From NCBI GenBank assembly GCA_024645155.1, contig JAHEGF010000228.1, forward strand, positions 1 through 5,539: a stretch of 5,539 bases of DNA, read 5' to 3'. Both the position numbers and the translations under genes were made by a program. Of the stretch, positions 1 to 5,431 are shown one piece after another. This stretch comes from Phyllobacteriaceae bacterium. GTDB taxonomy: Bacteria; Pseudomonadota; Alphaproteobacteria; Rhizobiales; Rhizobiaceae. The notes beneath the pieces are model-generated. The model saw only the letters and a program-made list of their open reading frames with translations, was not told the origin of the DNA and ran no database searches. Within the stretch, counting starts at the first letter, position 1, and the number at the start of each line of letters is the position of its first letter.

Positions 1-1821
1 CGAACGGATTTTCTCGAGATCGCCATTGGTAAGTATTGGCTGACGAACTTCCAGGCGCTTGCGGCGCGCAGCACCGCCATGATTGAGGATGTTTGGCCGA
101 GGTCCGATGAACGAAACCAAGCTCATGACCAACTCCTCGCGGATCGGATCAATCGGCGGATTTGTGACCTGCGCAAAATTTTGTTTGAAGTAGGTGTAGA
201 GAAGCTTGGATTTCTGCGACATCGCCGATATAGGCGTATCGGTACCCATTGAACCCAGCGCTTCCTGTCCGACGGTTGCCATCGGCGCCATCAGGAGCTT
301 GATGTCTTCCTGCGTGTAGCCAAATGCCTGTTGCCGGTCGAGAAGCGATACGTCGCTGCGCAGCGCCCTGGGCTGCACCGGCTTGAGATCCTCAAGGATC
401 AGCTGGGTATTGTCGAGCCACGTCTGATAGGGGTGTTTTCCGGCAATACCGGCCTTGATTTCATTGTCGGAAACAATCCCGCCCTTCTCCATATCGATGA
501 GCAGCATGCGGCCAGGCTGCAGGCGCCACTTGGTAACGATCTTGTCTTCGTCGACGGGCAGTACGCCGGCTTCTGAAGCCATGATGACACGATCATCATT
601 GGTGACGATGTAACGCGCCGGACGCAGGCCATTGCGGTCGAGCGTCGCGCCGATTTGGCGGCCGTCGGTGAAAGCGACCGCAGCCGGGCCGTCCCAGGGT
701 TCCATCAGCGCCGCATGATACTCGTAAAAGGCCCGGCGGCCTGCATCCATGAGCTTATTGCCAGCCCACGCTTCAGGGATCAGCATCATCATTGCATGCG
801 TCAGCGAGTAACCGCCTTGGGTCAGAAACTCGAGCGCATTATCGAAGCAGGCGGTATCCGACTGGCCTTCGTAGGATATTGGCCACAACTTCGAAATATC
901 GTTACCAAAAAGGTCCGAATCGACTGAATCCTGGCGTGCAGCCATCCAGTTGACGTTGCCACGCAGGGTGTTGATTTCACCGTTGTGGGCAACCATGCGA
1001 TAAGGATGGGCCAGCTTCCAAGAAGGGAAAGTGTTGGTCGAAAAACGCTGGTGGACCAGCGCCAGTGCGCTTTCGTAACGCGGATCGCTCAGATCCGCGT
1101 AGTAGGCGCCAAGCTGGTAGGCCAGGAACATGCCTTTGTAGACAATCGTGCGCGATGACAGTGATACAACGTAGAACCCGTTGTCGCGGCCTTCGGTCTC
1201 GGCATAAATCCGTGCCGAAATGACCTTGCGCAGAATAAACAGCCGACGTTCGAACTCATCTTCGCTTTCGATCGCTGTATTTCGGCCGATGAATACCTGG
1301 CGGTGTACCGGCTCCGAACCTGCAATTGCCGGATCCTTTGACAAGGACCCGTTGTCGACCGGCACATTGCGGTATCCGAGCAATGTTTGGCCTTCCGACC
1401 TGATAACGTCTTCAATAACGTCCGTAATATGCGCATTGAGCTCGTCATCCTGCGGCATGAACAGGTAACCGACAGCGTAATGTCCGGGCGTGGGAAGTTC
1501 GACACCGTTGGCAGCCATTTCCTCGCGAAACAGCGTGTCGGGGATTTGGGTCAGCATTCCCGCACCATCGCCCATAAGCGGGTCTGCACCGACAGCGCCT
1601 CGGTGGGTCAGGTTTACCAGCATCGCCAGACCATCGGAGATGATGCTGTGCGACTTCTGGCCTTTCATATGTGCGACAAAACCGACGCCACAGGCATCAT
1701 GCTCGTTGCGCGGATCATAAAGACCGGCTTTGCCATGACCTTGAAACATATCGCGGTGGCCTTTCCCGCAGGAGGTTGCAGCGGAACCGGTCCGGCGGCT
1801 GGATGGCGTTCTGTGCGTCAT
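1..1821 (-). CDS. gltB: Glutamate synthase large (alpha) subunit, N-terminal 607 residues; runs off the left edge
   Basis: GltB, with GltD, makes two glutamates from glutamine and 2-oxoglutarate using NADPH (GOGAT, the second step of ammonia assimilation); cytoplasmic iron-sulfur flavoprotein. Read on the minus strand, the frame stays open from the ATG at 1821 to the window edge. Residues 1-43 are a propeptide. The motif DACGVGF places the amidotransferase nucleophile at Cys44, which should become the mature N-terminus. Further class-II amidotransferase landmarks are THRGA (about 72-76), HQRFSTNT (257-264), HNGEINTLRGN (from 279, oxyanion-hole Asn280-Gly281) and LDRNGLRPARY (394-404). The stretch PPIDPIREE and beyond (about 545 onwards) is the start of the central domain. 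The family is about 1500 residues long, so the FMN/Fe-S synthase domain and beta-helix lie outside the window. The start is supported by a strong ribosome-binding site. No frameshift or missing catalytic residue is seen. Confidence 0.97.
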   Translation of the reverse strand, partial: MTHRTPSSRRTGSAATSCGKGHRDMFQGHGKAGLYDPRNEHDACGVGFVAHMKGQKSHSIISDGLAMLVNLTHRGAVGADPLMGDGAGMLTQIPDTLFREEMAANGVELPTPGHYAVGYLFMPQDDELNAHITDVIEDVIRSEGQTLLGYRNVPVDNGSLSKDPAIAGSEPVHRQVFIGRNTAIESEDEFERRLFILRKVISARIYAETEGRDNGFYVVSLSSRTIVYKGMFLAYQLGAYYADLSDPRYESALALVHQRFSTNTFPSWKLAHPYRMVAHNGEINTLRGNVNWMAARQDSVDSDLFGNDISKLWPISYEGQSDTACFDNALEFLTQGGYSLTHAMMMLIPEAWAGNKLMDAGRRAFYEYHAALMEPWDGPAAVAFTDGRQIGATLDRNGLRPARYIVTNDDRVIMASEAGVLPVDEDKIVTKWRLQPGRMLLIDMEKGGIVSDNEIKAGIAGKHPYQTWLDNTQLILEDLKPVQPRALRSDVSLLDRQQAFGYTQEDIKLLMAPMATVGQEALGSMGTDTPISAMSQKSKLLYTYFKQNFAQVTNPPIDPIREELVMSLVSFIGPRPNILNHGGAARRKRLEVRQPILTNGDLEKIRS

Positions 1822-1830
1822 CTTGCGTGT

Positions 1831-1837
1831 CCCTCCT
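1831..1837 (-). promoter_or_regulatory. gltB ribosome-binding site
   Basis: On the minus strand AGGAGGG lies 9 bases before the ATG at 1821. This near-perfect Shine-Dalgarno fixes the gltB start there rather than at the next in-frame ATG (residue 25), which has no comparable site and would shorten the propeptide to 19 residues. Confidence 0.85.
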
Positions 1838-2073
1838 GATACCCGCCGAAACGCGGTTTGTTTAGCTTGGATGAGGCCGCGCCAACGCCCTCACCTATCA
1901 ATCTCTTTCGTCTGGCAATCGGCCGGTGATTTGGCAGCTTTCCAGCAAATCCCTTCGCTCGGGAACGGCAAATCCACTGATGTGCCGGCTTTCAAGGCTG
2001 CGCACCCGTAGGCCCAGACAAATTCAGCGGCACCGCGATAATACTGGTCGCAGTTGCCACTGAATTTAAGACA

Positions 2074-2098
2074 GCAATACTGTCCTATCCTGTATTGC
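2074..2098. repeat. 7-bp inverted repeat with 11-base spacer, possible operator
   Basis: GCAATAC at 2074-2080 and its exact reverse complement GTATTGC at 2092-2098 form a perfect dyad. It lies about 253 bases from the gltB start and 249 bases from the aldolase start, close to the middle of the intergenic region. It could bind a dimeric regulator or form a small stem-loop in a long gltB leader. It does not resemble an NtrC site that I recognise. The role is inferred only from symmetry and place. Confidence 0.35.
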
Positions 2099-2346
2099 AG
2101 AAATCGGAATTCCATTCAAGACCGAAAAAACACCAATTTCCACAACATGCGCAATATTATAACAAAAAAATATCAAATAAGGCAACTTAATTACCCAATC
2201 ATCACGCTTCGCGACTTATTTATCACCGGTGTTCATTTCGTAGTGCCGGATATTAATCAGTCGACGAAGTCAAACTCATGGAAGATATTGGCAATACCAC
2301 AGCCAGCAGCTAACAAAAAGTGCACATCAATGGTCCGGAACATCCA

Positions 2347-3393
2347 ATGAATTTTGCATCTGACAATTGGGCGGGCGCACATCGCGCCATTTCCGAAAAT
2401 CTTGAACGTCGCGCCAGCGGTTACGAAACCGCATATGGCGCAGGCGAAATCGACAAGCTGGTCGAAAAGCGGTTCTGTGAGATATTCGAGCGGGACTTGA
2501 AGGTGTTCTTTGTAGCCACCGGAACCATAGCCAATTCGCTTGCCATGGCGGCAGCCGGTAAACCTGGTGGCGTCGCATTCTGTCACACCGGTGCACACAT
2601 GATCGCCGATGAATGCGGGGCGCCGGAATTGCAATCCGGTCTCCGGCTGCACGGCATCGCCGGACCGCACGCCATCATGGACGCCGGTGCGTTACAATCC
2701 GCCATCGAAGCCTATCCGCCTGATTTCGTACATGGTGGACAGGCCGCCGCTGTATCGGTCACTCAGGCGACAGAACTCGGCACCGTCTATGATACCGATG
2801 CAATCGCCCCGGTGGCAGAAGTCTGCCGAAAATTCGGCCTTCCACTTCACATGGATGGTGCACGTTTTGCAAACGCGCTTGTCGGGCTTGATTCATCACC
2901 TGCTGACATGACTTGGAAAAGCGGCGTTGACATGATGTCTTTCGGAGGAACAAAGAACGGCTGCTGGTGTGCCGAAGCAGTTGTCATATTCGAACCGAAA
3001 CTCGCCGCACAGATGGCCTATTACCGCAAGCGCGCCGGACATCTTCTGTCCAAGTCGCGCTTTGTGGCGGCGCAATTTGAAGCCTATTTCACGGATGATT
3101 TATGGCTGCAAACTGCCCGCCATGCCAATCGCTACGCAGCAAAACTCGCCGCATTGATCGACAACGCCCCGGATTTGCGTCTGGCCTGGCAACCACGTGC
3201 CAATGAGGTTTTCGCCATTACCAAAACAACCCGTTTCACAGCCCTGAAAAAAGCCGGGCTGGTCTGTGGTGCCTGGCGTATGCCGTCCGAGCATCAAAAC
3301 GAGATCGGTGATGATGAAACGCTAATGCGACTGGTGACCAGTTTTGCAACCGGCGACCGCGATATCGGTGATTTCGCGCGCCTCATTTCTTAA
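2347..3393 (+). CDS. ltaE: Low-specificity L-threonine aldolase (PLP-dependent)
   Basis: Cytoplasmic fold-type I PLP enzyme that cleaves L-threonine or L-allo-threonine to glycine and acetaldehyde, giving glycine independently of serine hydroxymethyltransferase. The 348-residue protein has the usual family length. It opens with FASDNWAGAH, which includes the cofactor-pocket Ser-Asp. It then shows ATGTIAN (57-63, phosphate-binding region), HTGAHMIADE (80-89, His84 the likely ring-stacking residue), HMDGAR (168-173, Asp170 pairing with the PLP nitrogen), SFGGTKNG (198-205, Lys203 the Schiff-base lysine) and MRLVTSF (327-333, Arg328 a likely substrate carboxylate ligand). I prefer the ATG at 2347: GGAA at 2337-2340 precedes it by 6 bases and the family motif starts right after Met. 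An in-frame GTG at 2320 would add 9 residues. Divergent from gltB and convergent with hsp20, so probably monocistronic. Substrate preference (threonine, allo-threonine, phenylserine) cannot be read from the sequence. Confidence 0.93.
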   Translation: MNFASDNWAGAHRAISENLERRASGYETAYGAGEIDKLVEKRFCEIFERDLKVFFVATGTIANSLAMAAAGKPGGVAFCHTGAHMIADECGAPELQSGLRLHGIAGPHAIMDAGALQSAIEAYPPDFVHGGQAAAVSVTQATELGTVYDTDAIAPVAEVCRKFGLPLHMDGARFANALVGLDSSPADMTWKSGVDMMSFGGTKNGCWCAEAVVIFEPKLAAQMAYYRKRAGHLLSKSRFVAAQFEAYFTDDLWLQTARHANRYAAKLAALIDNAPDLRLAWQPRANEVFAITKTTRFTALKKAGLVCGAWRMPSEHQNEIGDDETLMRLVTSFATGDRDIGDFARLIS

Positions 3394-3422
3394 ACCGAAT
3401 TCCGGGCTGATCATCATAACGC

Positions 3423-3456
3423 CAAAAACAGAAACGGCGGGCACGAGTGCCCGCCG
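3423..3456 (-). terminator. Rho-independent terminator of hsp20
   Basis: The arms 3435-3444 and 3447-3456 are perfect complements (10 bp, CGGCGGGCAC; effectively a 9-bp stem with a 4-base loop). On the minus strand the hairpin is followed by TTTCTGTTTTTG (3434-3423), the expected U-rich tail, 35 bases after the hsp20 stop. On the plus strand the hairpin is followed by CAAATGAC, so it is a poor intrinsic terminator for the aldolase gene, which ends 41 bases before it. It may still block or trim read-through from that side. Confidence 0.85.
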
Positions 3457-3491
3457 CAAATGACTTGAGATCATTATTCCCGGGTGCAGAA

Positions 3492-3956
3492 TCAGGCAGC
3501 CTTGGCTTCGATCTGCTTGGCGTTTTTCCCGCTTGATTTGATCGTGATCTTGCGCGGCTTCAATTCTTCGGGAATCTCGCGCCTTAATTCAATATGAAGC
3601 AGGCCATTTTTCAGCGATGCACCCGTTACCTCGACGTGATCGGCAAGCTGGAAACGGCGCTCAAAGGTGCGCGCAGCAATGCCGCGATAAAGTACTTCGG
3701 CACCTTTCTCGTCCTTTTCAGCAACTTTTTCGCCGGTAATAGTCAGCACATTACGATGCGCTTCAAGCGAGACTTCGTCTTCCGAAAACCCGGCAATCGC
3801 CATGGTGATGCGGTAGGTGTCATCGCCGGTACGCTCAATATTGTAGGGCGGATAGGACTGGCCGTTATCCGGCTGCCCGACTGAATCGAGCATTGAAAAC
3901 AGGCGGTCAAATCCGACGGTGGAACGATAGAGCGGAGAAAAGTCAATGTGACGCAT
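3492..3956 (-). CDS. hsp20: Small heat-shock protein, Hsp20/alpha-crystallin family (IbpA-like)
   Basis: ATP-independent holdase that binds unfolding proteins in the cytoplasm and hands them to DnaK/ClpB for refolding; forms large oligomers. The 154-residue protein has a short N-terminal arm (1-36, MRHIDFSPLYRSTVGFDRLF, typical of rhizobial and IbpA-class proteins). The alpha-crystallin domain spans about 37-130, starting PPYNIERTGDDTYRITMAIAG and ending in the signature ASLKNGLLHIELRRE (113-127). The C-terminal tail has the I-x-I motif ITI (137-139), which docks between dimers. GIAARTFERRF (92-102) matches class A proteobacterial sHsps. The ATG at 3956 follows AGAGGA (3969-3964) by 7 bases. 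It is transcribed alone, from an RpoH-type promoter through a thermosensor-like leader to a strong terminator. Nothing is truncated. The class-level assignment is secure; the exact paralogue name is not. Confidence 0.95.
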   Translation of the reverse strand: MRHIDFSPLYRSTVGFDRLFSMLDSVGQPDNGQSYPPYNIERTGDDTYRITMAIAGFSEDEVSLEAHRNVLTITGEKVAEKDEKGAEVLYRGIAARTFERRFQLADHVEVTGASLKNGLLHIELRREIPEELKPRKITIKSSGKNAKQIEAKAA

Positions 3957-4053
3957 GATATGGTCCTCTCGTGAGCAACTAGGTTTGCGTTTGCGTATCC
4001 GTCGACACCTGTATCAGCCCGCCGACGGTACAACGGCCCCGTTCTGGCGACCG
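3957..4053 (-). promoter_or_regulatory. ROSE-type RNA thermometer in the hsp20 5' leader
   Basis: The predicted leader holds three successive stem-loops. Hairpin 1 (4053-4034) pairs CGGTC with GGCCG. Hairpin 2 (4031-3995) pairs GTACCGTCG with CGACGGATAC through 9 bp and one bulged A. The last hairpin carries TTGCT (3978-3974) facing the Shine-Dalgarno AGAGGA (3969-3964): CTC pairs with GAG around an ACGA loop, the next position is a G-G mismatch, then U-A. The U(U/C)GCU element opposite the Shine-Dalgarno, with its G-G mismatch, is the hallmark of ROSE elements of rhizobial and enterobacterial sHsp genes. At low temperature the ribosome site should be masked; at heat-shock temperature the weak hairpin opens. 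Pairings were worked out by hand, not by folding software. Confidence 0.8.
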
Positions 4054-4060
4054 CATCAAA

Positions 4061-4090
4061 TATTTAGGTATGCCAACTTCCAGGTTCAAG
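4061..4090 (-). promoter_or_regulatory. RpoH (sigma-32) heat-shock promoter of hsp20
   Basis: On the minus strand CTTGAA (4090-4085) is followed by CCTAAATATTTG (4068-4057), giving CTTG-N18-CCTAAAT. The alphaproteobacterial RpoH consensus as I know it is CTTG-N17/18-CYTATNT, so only one core base differs. Transcription should start near 4053, leaving a leader of about 97 bases, just enough to contain the three thermosensor hairpins. Confidence 0.75.
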
Positions 4091-4109
4091 ATTTTCCGAT
4101 TAGGGAAAT

Positions 4110-4148
4110 ATGAACGCCAGATGAACGGACCAGTCGGATCACGTTCAT
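4110..4148. promoter_or_regulatory. Three phased ATGAACG repeats upstream of the hsp20 promoter, including a LexA-like GAAC-N7-GAAC
   Basis: ATGAACG occurs at 4110-4116 and 4121-4127 as direct repeats 11 bp apart. It occurs inverted (CGTTCAT) at 4142-4148, 21 bp centre to centre from the second copy. The first two contain GAAC-N7-GAAC (4112-4126), the same as GTTC-N7-GTTC on the minus strand, which is the core consensus of the alphaproteobacterial LexA (SOS) box. Relative to the predicted hsp20 start the copies centre near -60, -71 and -92, all on one face of the helix, as for an upstream activator or a repressor. LexA control is a suggestion from the motif only. Confidence 0.4.
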
Positions 4149-4288
4149 AAGCAATGTTTCATATAGAGGCCGAAAGGGTGAACCGTTCTAGAATCGGCAC
4201 CTGATGTGAGCATCCGGGCGGGGTTTTGCTTGGGTTGCGAGCGAGGTCTTGGCCTGGAAGTAACGTCCCTTCCCTCCGGGTTGAGACG

Positions 4289-4329
4289 GGCCGGAATGAC
4301 CCTCGGGTTGTTCCGGCCATTAACTTTTT
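4289..4329 (+). terminator. Possible plus-strand terminator hairpin
   Basis: GGCCGGAA (4289-4296) pairs exactly with TTCCGGCC (4311-4318). Inside, after a 2x2 internal loop, ACC pairs with GGT around a CGAG-type tetraloop. On the plus strand TTTTT (4325-4329) follows after 6 bases; the other strand has no T-run. No plus-strand gene ends here, so this may be the 3' end of an unrecognised small RNA, a remnant, or a structural palindrome. The gap between stem and T-run weakens the call. Confidence 0.35.
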
Positions 4330-4360
4330 CCGGTTAAACGGCGCATTTGTACTGGTAGAA

Positions 4361-4385
4361 GTGATTCCATTTGCCCCTGAATCAC
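4361..4385. repeat. 7-bp inverted repeat next to the IS target site
   Basis: GTGATTC (4361-4367) and GAATCAC (4379-4385) are perfect complements around an 11-base spacer, ending just before the CTAG target duplication. Before the insertion, on the minus strand, it would have begun right after the TAG stop of the neighbouring gene, where a terminator is expected. The stem is short and no T-tract follows. Confidence 0.3.
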
Positions 4386-4386
4386 A

Positions 4387-4390
4387 CTAG
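4387..4390. repeat. Left target-site duplication (CTAG)
   Basis: CTAG directly precedes the left end of the IS and is repeated at 5428-5431. IS481 itself is known to choose NCTAGN targets. With a 6-base duplication the two copies would read ACTAGG (4386-4391) and CCTAGG (5427-5432), one mismatch. Confidence 0.7.
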
Positions 4391-4415
4391 GTGTGGTTTC
4401 CAACGACGTTGTTCA
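4391..4415 (+). repeat. Left terminal inverted repeat of the IS481-family element
   Basis: Reads GTGTGGTTTCC at the outside and GTTGTTCA at the inside. It matches the right end at 18 of 25 positions. The transposase stop codon (4413-4415) lies inside this repeat, so the gene uses the element's full length. Confidence 0.8.
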
Positions 4416-5342
4416 CGATTGAAGGATCAATCGGCTGATTGGTGTTTTGAAGTTTATGCCGCCATGTTTTCGTTCGCAATTGTATATATCGAGCCATTTG
4501 GGGAGCCATTTACTTCGCTCGCTTGAAGCATTGTATGGCTTGCCATAGGCCCATTCCTCCAGCAGGGTTTTGATGAAGCGCTCGGCCTTTCCGTTTGTCT
4601 TTGGGGTGTATGGTTTGGTTCGGATATGGCGCTGGCCGAGTGCGATTGCCGCGTCACGGAAGGCATGGGAGACATATCCTACACCGTTGTCGGTCATGAC
4701 GCGGCGCACTGTGACTCCACGCCTGCCAAACCATTGCGTGGCTCTTGCCAGGAAGCGTGCGCAGGTATCGCCCTTCTCATCGGCAAGGACCTCGACATAG
4801 GCGACGCGTGAGTGATCGTCGATGGCGACATGGACATAGTCATAGCCCAGATGACGGGATCGTCTGCGGCGATGATGGCCTGTGATGCGATGGCCGATCT
4901 GCGCGAAACGGCCCAGTTTCTTGATATCGAGATGGATCAGGTCTCCGGGCCGTTTGCGCTCAAAGCGGCGCACCGGCTCTGGCGGATTGAGCCGGTCGCG
5001 CCGGTTCAGGCCCAGCCGCATTAAGGCATGGGAGACCGAAGAACGGGCCAGATCCAAAGCCCCGGCGATATCAAGCGCGGTCAGCCGGAAGGTGCGCAGA
5101 CGGGCAATCAGGTTATCATAGGCTGCGATGAAGGCGCGCGGATTGGACAGAGGCCGTGAAGAGCGGTTTGCCAGCCCCTCACGCCCTTCCTCACGAAACC
5201 GCTTGAGCCACTTGTAGACCGTGCGCACGGATATGCCGAACGCCGCCGCTATGTCGCTGGCATCCTTCCCTTGCCGGTAGCGAAGGATAATCTGCTCTCG
5301 ACTGTAAAGGCACGTCCGTGCATTGTGGTGCGGGTTGTTCAT
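4413..5342 (-). CDS. IS481-family transposase (DDE, rve integrase core), intact
   Basis: Catalyses excision and insertion of the surrounding element by binding its terminal repeats. The 309-residue protein has an N-terminal helix-turn-helix (about 26-50, ASDIAAAFGISVRTVYKWLKRF), a second helix-turn-helix-like segment (about 88-112), then the RNase H-like core. The catalytic triad is Asp139 (LIHLDIKK), Asp218 (VMTDNG) and Glu254 (NGKAERF), with 35 residues between the second Asp and Glu: the DD(35)E spacing. YDYVHVAIDDHSRVAYVEVL is typical of IS481. The C-terminal WLDIYNCERKHGGINFKTPISRL is the usual family tail, so nothing is truncated. I chose the ATG at 5342, which follows AGGAG by 8 bases; an in-frame GTG at 5378 would add 12 residues upstream of that ribosome site. 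Single frame, no programmed frameshift. Confidence 0.95.
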   Translation of the reverse strand: MNNPHHNARTCLYSREQIILRYRQGKDASDIAAAFGISVRTVYKWLKRFREEGREGLANRSSRPLSNPRAFIAAYDNLIARLRTFRLTALDIAGALDLARSSVSHALMRLGLNRRDRLNPPEPVRRFERKRPGDLIHLDIKKLGRFAQIGHRITGHHRRRRSRHLGYDYVHVAIDDHSRVAYVEVLADEKGDTCARFLARATQWFGRRGVTVRRVMTDNGVGYVSHAFRDAAIALGQRHIRTKPYTPKTNGKAERFIKTLLEEWAYGKPYNASSERSKWLPKWLDIYNCERKHGGINFKTPISRLILQS

Positions 5343-5350
5343 TCTGGAAA

Positions 5351-5355
5351 CTCCT
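5351..5355 (-). promoter_or_regulatory. Transposase ribosome-binding site
   Basis: AGGAG on the minus strand, 8 bases before the ATG at 5342. It decides that start over the upstream GTG at 5378. Confidence 0.75.
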
Positions 5356-5402
5356 GAAACTGATTTGGGTCGCACCAACCAGTCTCAAGAATTCAAAACG
5401 AA

Positions 5403-5427
5403 TGAACAACCTATCTAGAATTCACAC
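5403..5427 (-). repeat. Right terminal inverted repeat of the IS481-family element
   Basis: Read inward on the minus strand: GTGTGAATTCTAGATAGGTTGTTCA spans this interval and matches the left repeat at 18 of 25 positions, best at the outer 5 and inner 8. The 8-mer AGAATTCA in it (5417-5424) recurs 29 bp further in (5388-5395). Confidence 0.8.
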
Positions 5428-5431
5428 CTAG
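5428..5431. repeat. Right target-site duplication (CTAG)
   Basis: CTAG directly after the right IS end, matching 4387-4390. On the minus strand it contains the TAG stop of the gene to the right. Confidence 0.7.

Larger units (their letters stand above)
1822..2346. other. Divergent intergenic region between gltB and the threonine aldolase gene
   Basis: About 525 bases without a convincing gene. The half next to gltB is GC-balanced; the stretch from about 2100 to 2345 is clearly AT-rich, with A-runs near 2124-2131 and 2161-2168. Promoters for both genes should lie here, but I found no clean TTGAC/CTATAT-type sigma-70 pair on either strand. Visible structure is the dyad at 2074-2098, an 8-bp palindrome CACCGGTG at 2224-2231, and GATTTG/CAAATC arms around 1928-1951. 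Short open frames in this region (74 codons on the minus strand ending at 1891; 98 codons on the plus strand from 2054, running into the aldolase gene) lack ribosome-binding sites and recognisable protein character. Confidence 0.7.
4149..4386. other. Non-coding stretch between the hsp20 control region and the IS element
   Basis: No convincing gene. A 53-codon minus-strand frame (4159-4320) and a plus-strand frame opening with GTG near 4206 overlap on opposite strands, have no good ribosome-binding site and resemble nothing I know. The region contains a long hairpin with a T-run (4289-4329) and a 7-bp inverted repeat beside the IS (4361-4385). Before the IS arrived this was the gap between the membrane-protein gene now at 5428 and hsp20. 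Confidence 0.6.
4391..5427 (-). mobile_element. Complete IS481-family insertion sequence, about 1037 bp
   Basis: A cut-and-paste-type element of the usual IS481 size, carrying one transposase gene on the minus strand. Its ends are imperfect inverted repeats: both start GTGTG and both have GTTGTTCA at positions 18-25. The right end, read inward as TGTGAATTCTAGATAGGTTG, closely resembles the end I remember for IS481 of Bordetella. CTAG duplications flank both ends. There are no passenger genes. An intact transposase, two ends and matching flanks suggest a fairly recent, possibly still mobile copy. Exact boundaries may shift by one base (4392-5426) if the duplication is 6 bp. Confidence 0.88.

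Noticed and set aside
1089..1505. 138-codon minus-strand frame within gltB
   Set aside because: It lies inside gltB in a different frame of the same strand; the GltB frame shows the full conserved amidotransferase sequence.
1891..2115. 74-codon minus-strand frame just upstream of gltB
   Set aside because: No ribosome-binding site before its ATG, odd composition, no recognisable domain; better explained as gltB leader or promoter DNA.
2320..2346. GTG start giving a 357-residue threonine aldolase
   Set aside because: The family motif begins right after the ATG at 2347, which has a GGAA site 6 bases upstream; the extra 9 residues look like untranslated sequence.
2054..2350. 98-codon plus-strand frame in the AT-rich intergenic region
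   Set aside because: It runs into the aldolase start in another frame and has low-complexity Asn/Ile/Lys-rich content and no ribosome-binding site.
2257..2670. 137-codon minus-strand frame antisense to the aldolase start
   Set aside because: Antisense shadow of the conserved aldolase coding frame, with no ribosome-binding site and no domain.
4159..4320. 53-codon minus-strand frame beginning MAGTTRGSFRP
   Set aside because: Weak ribosome-binding site, an overlapping open frame on the other strand, its start lies within a hairpin, and no recognisable family; typical of chance frames in GC-rich DNA.
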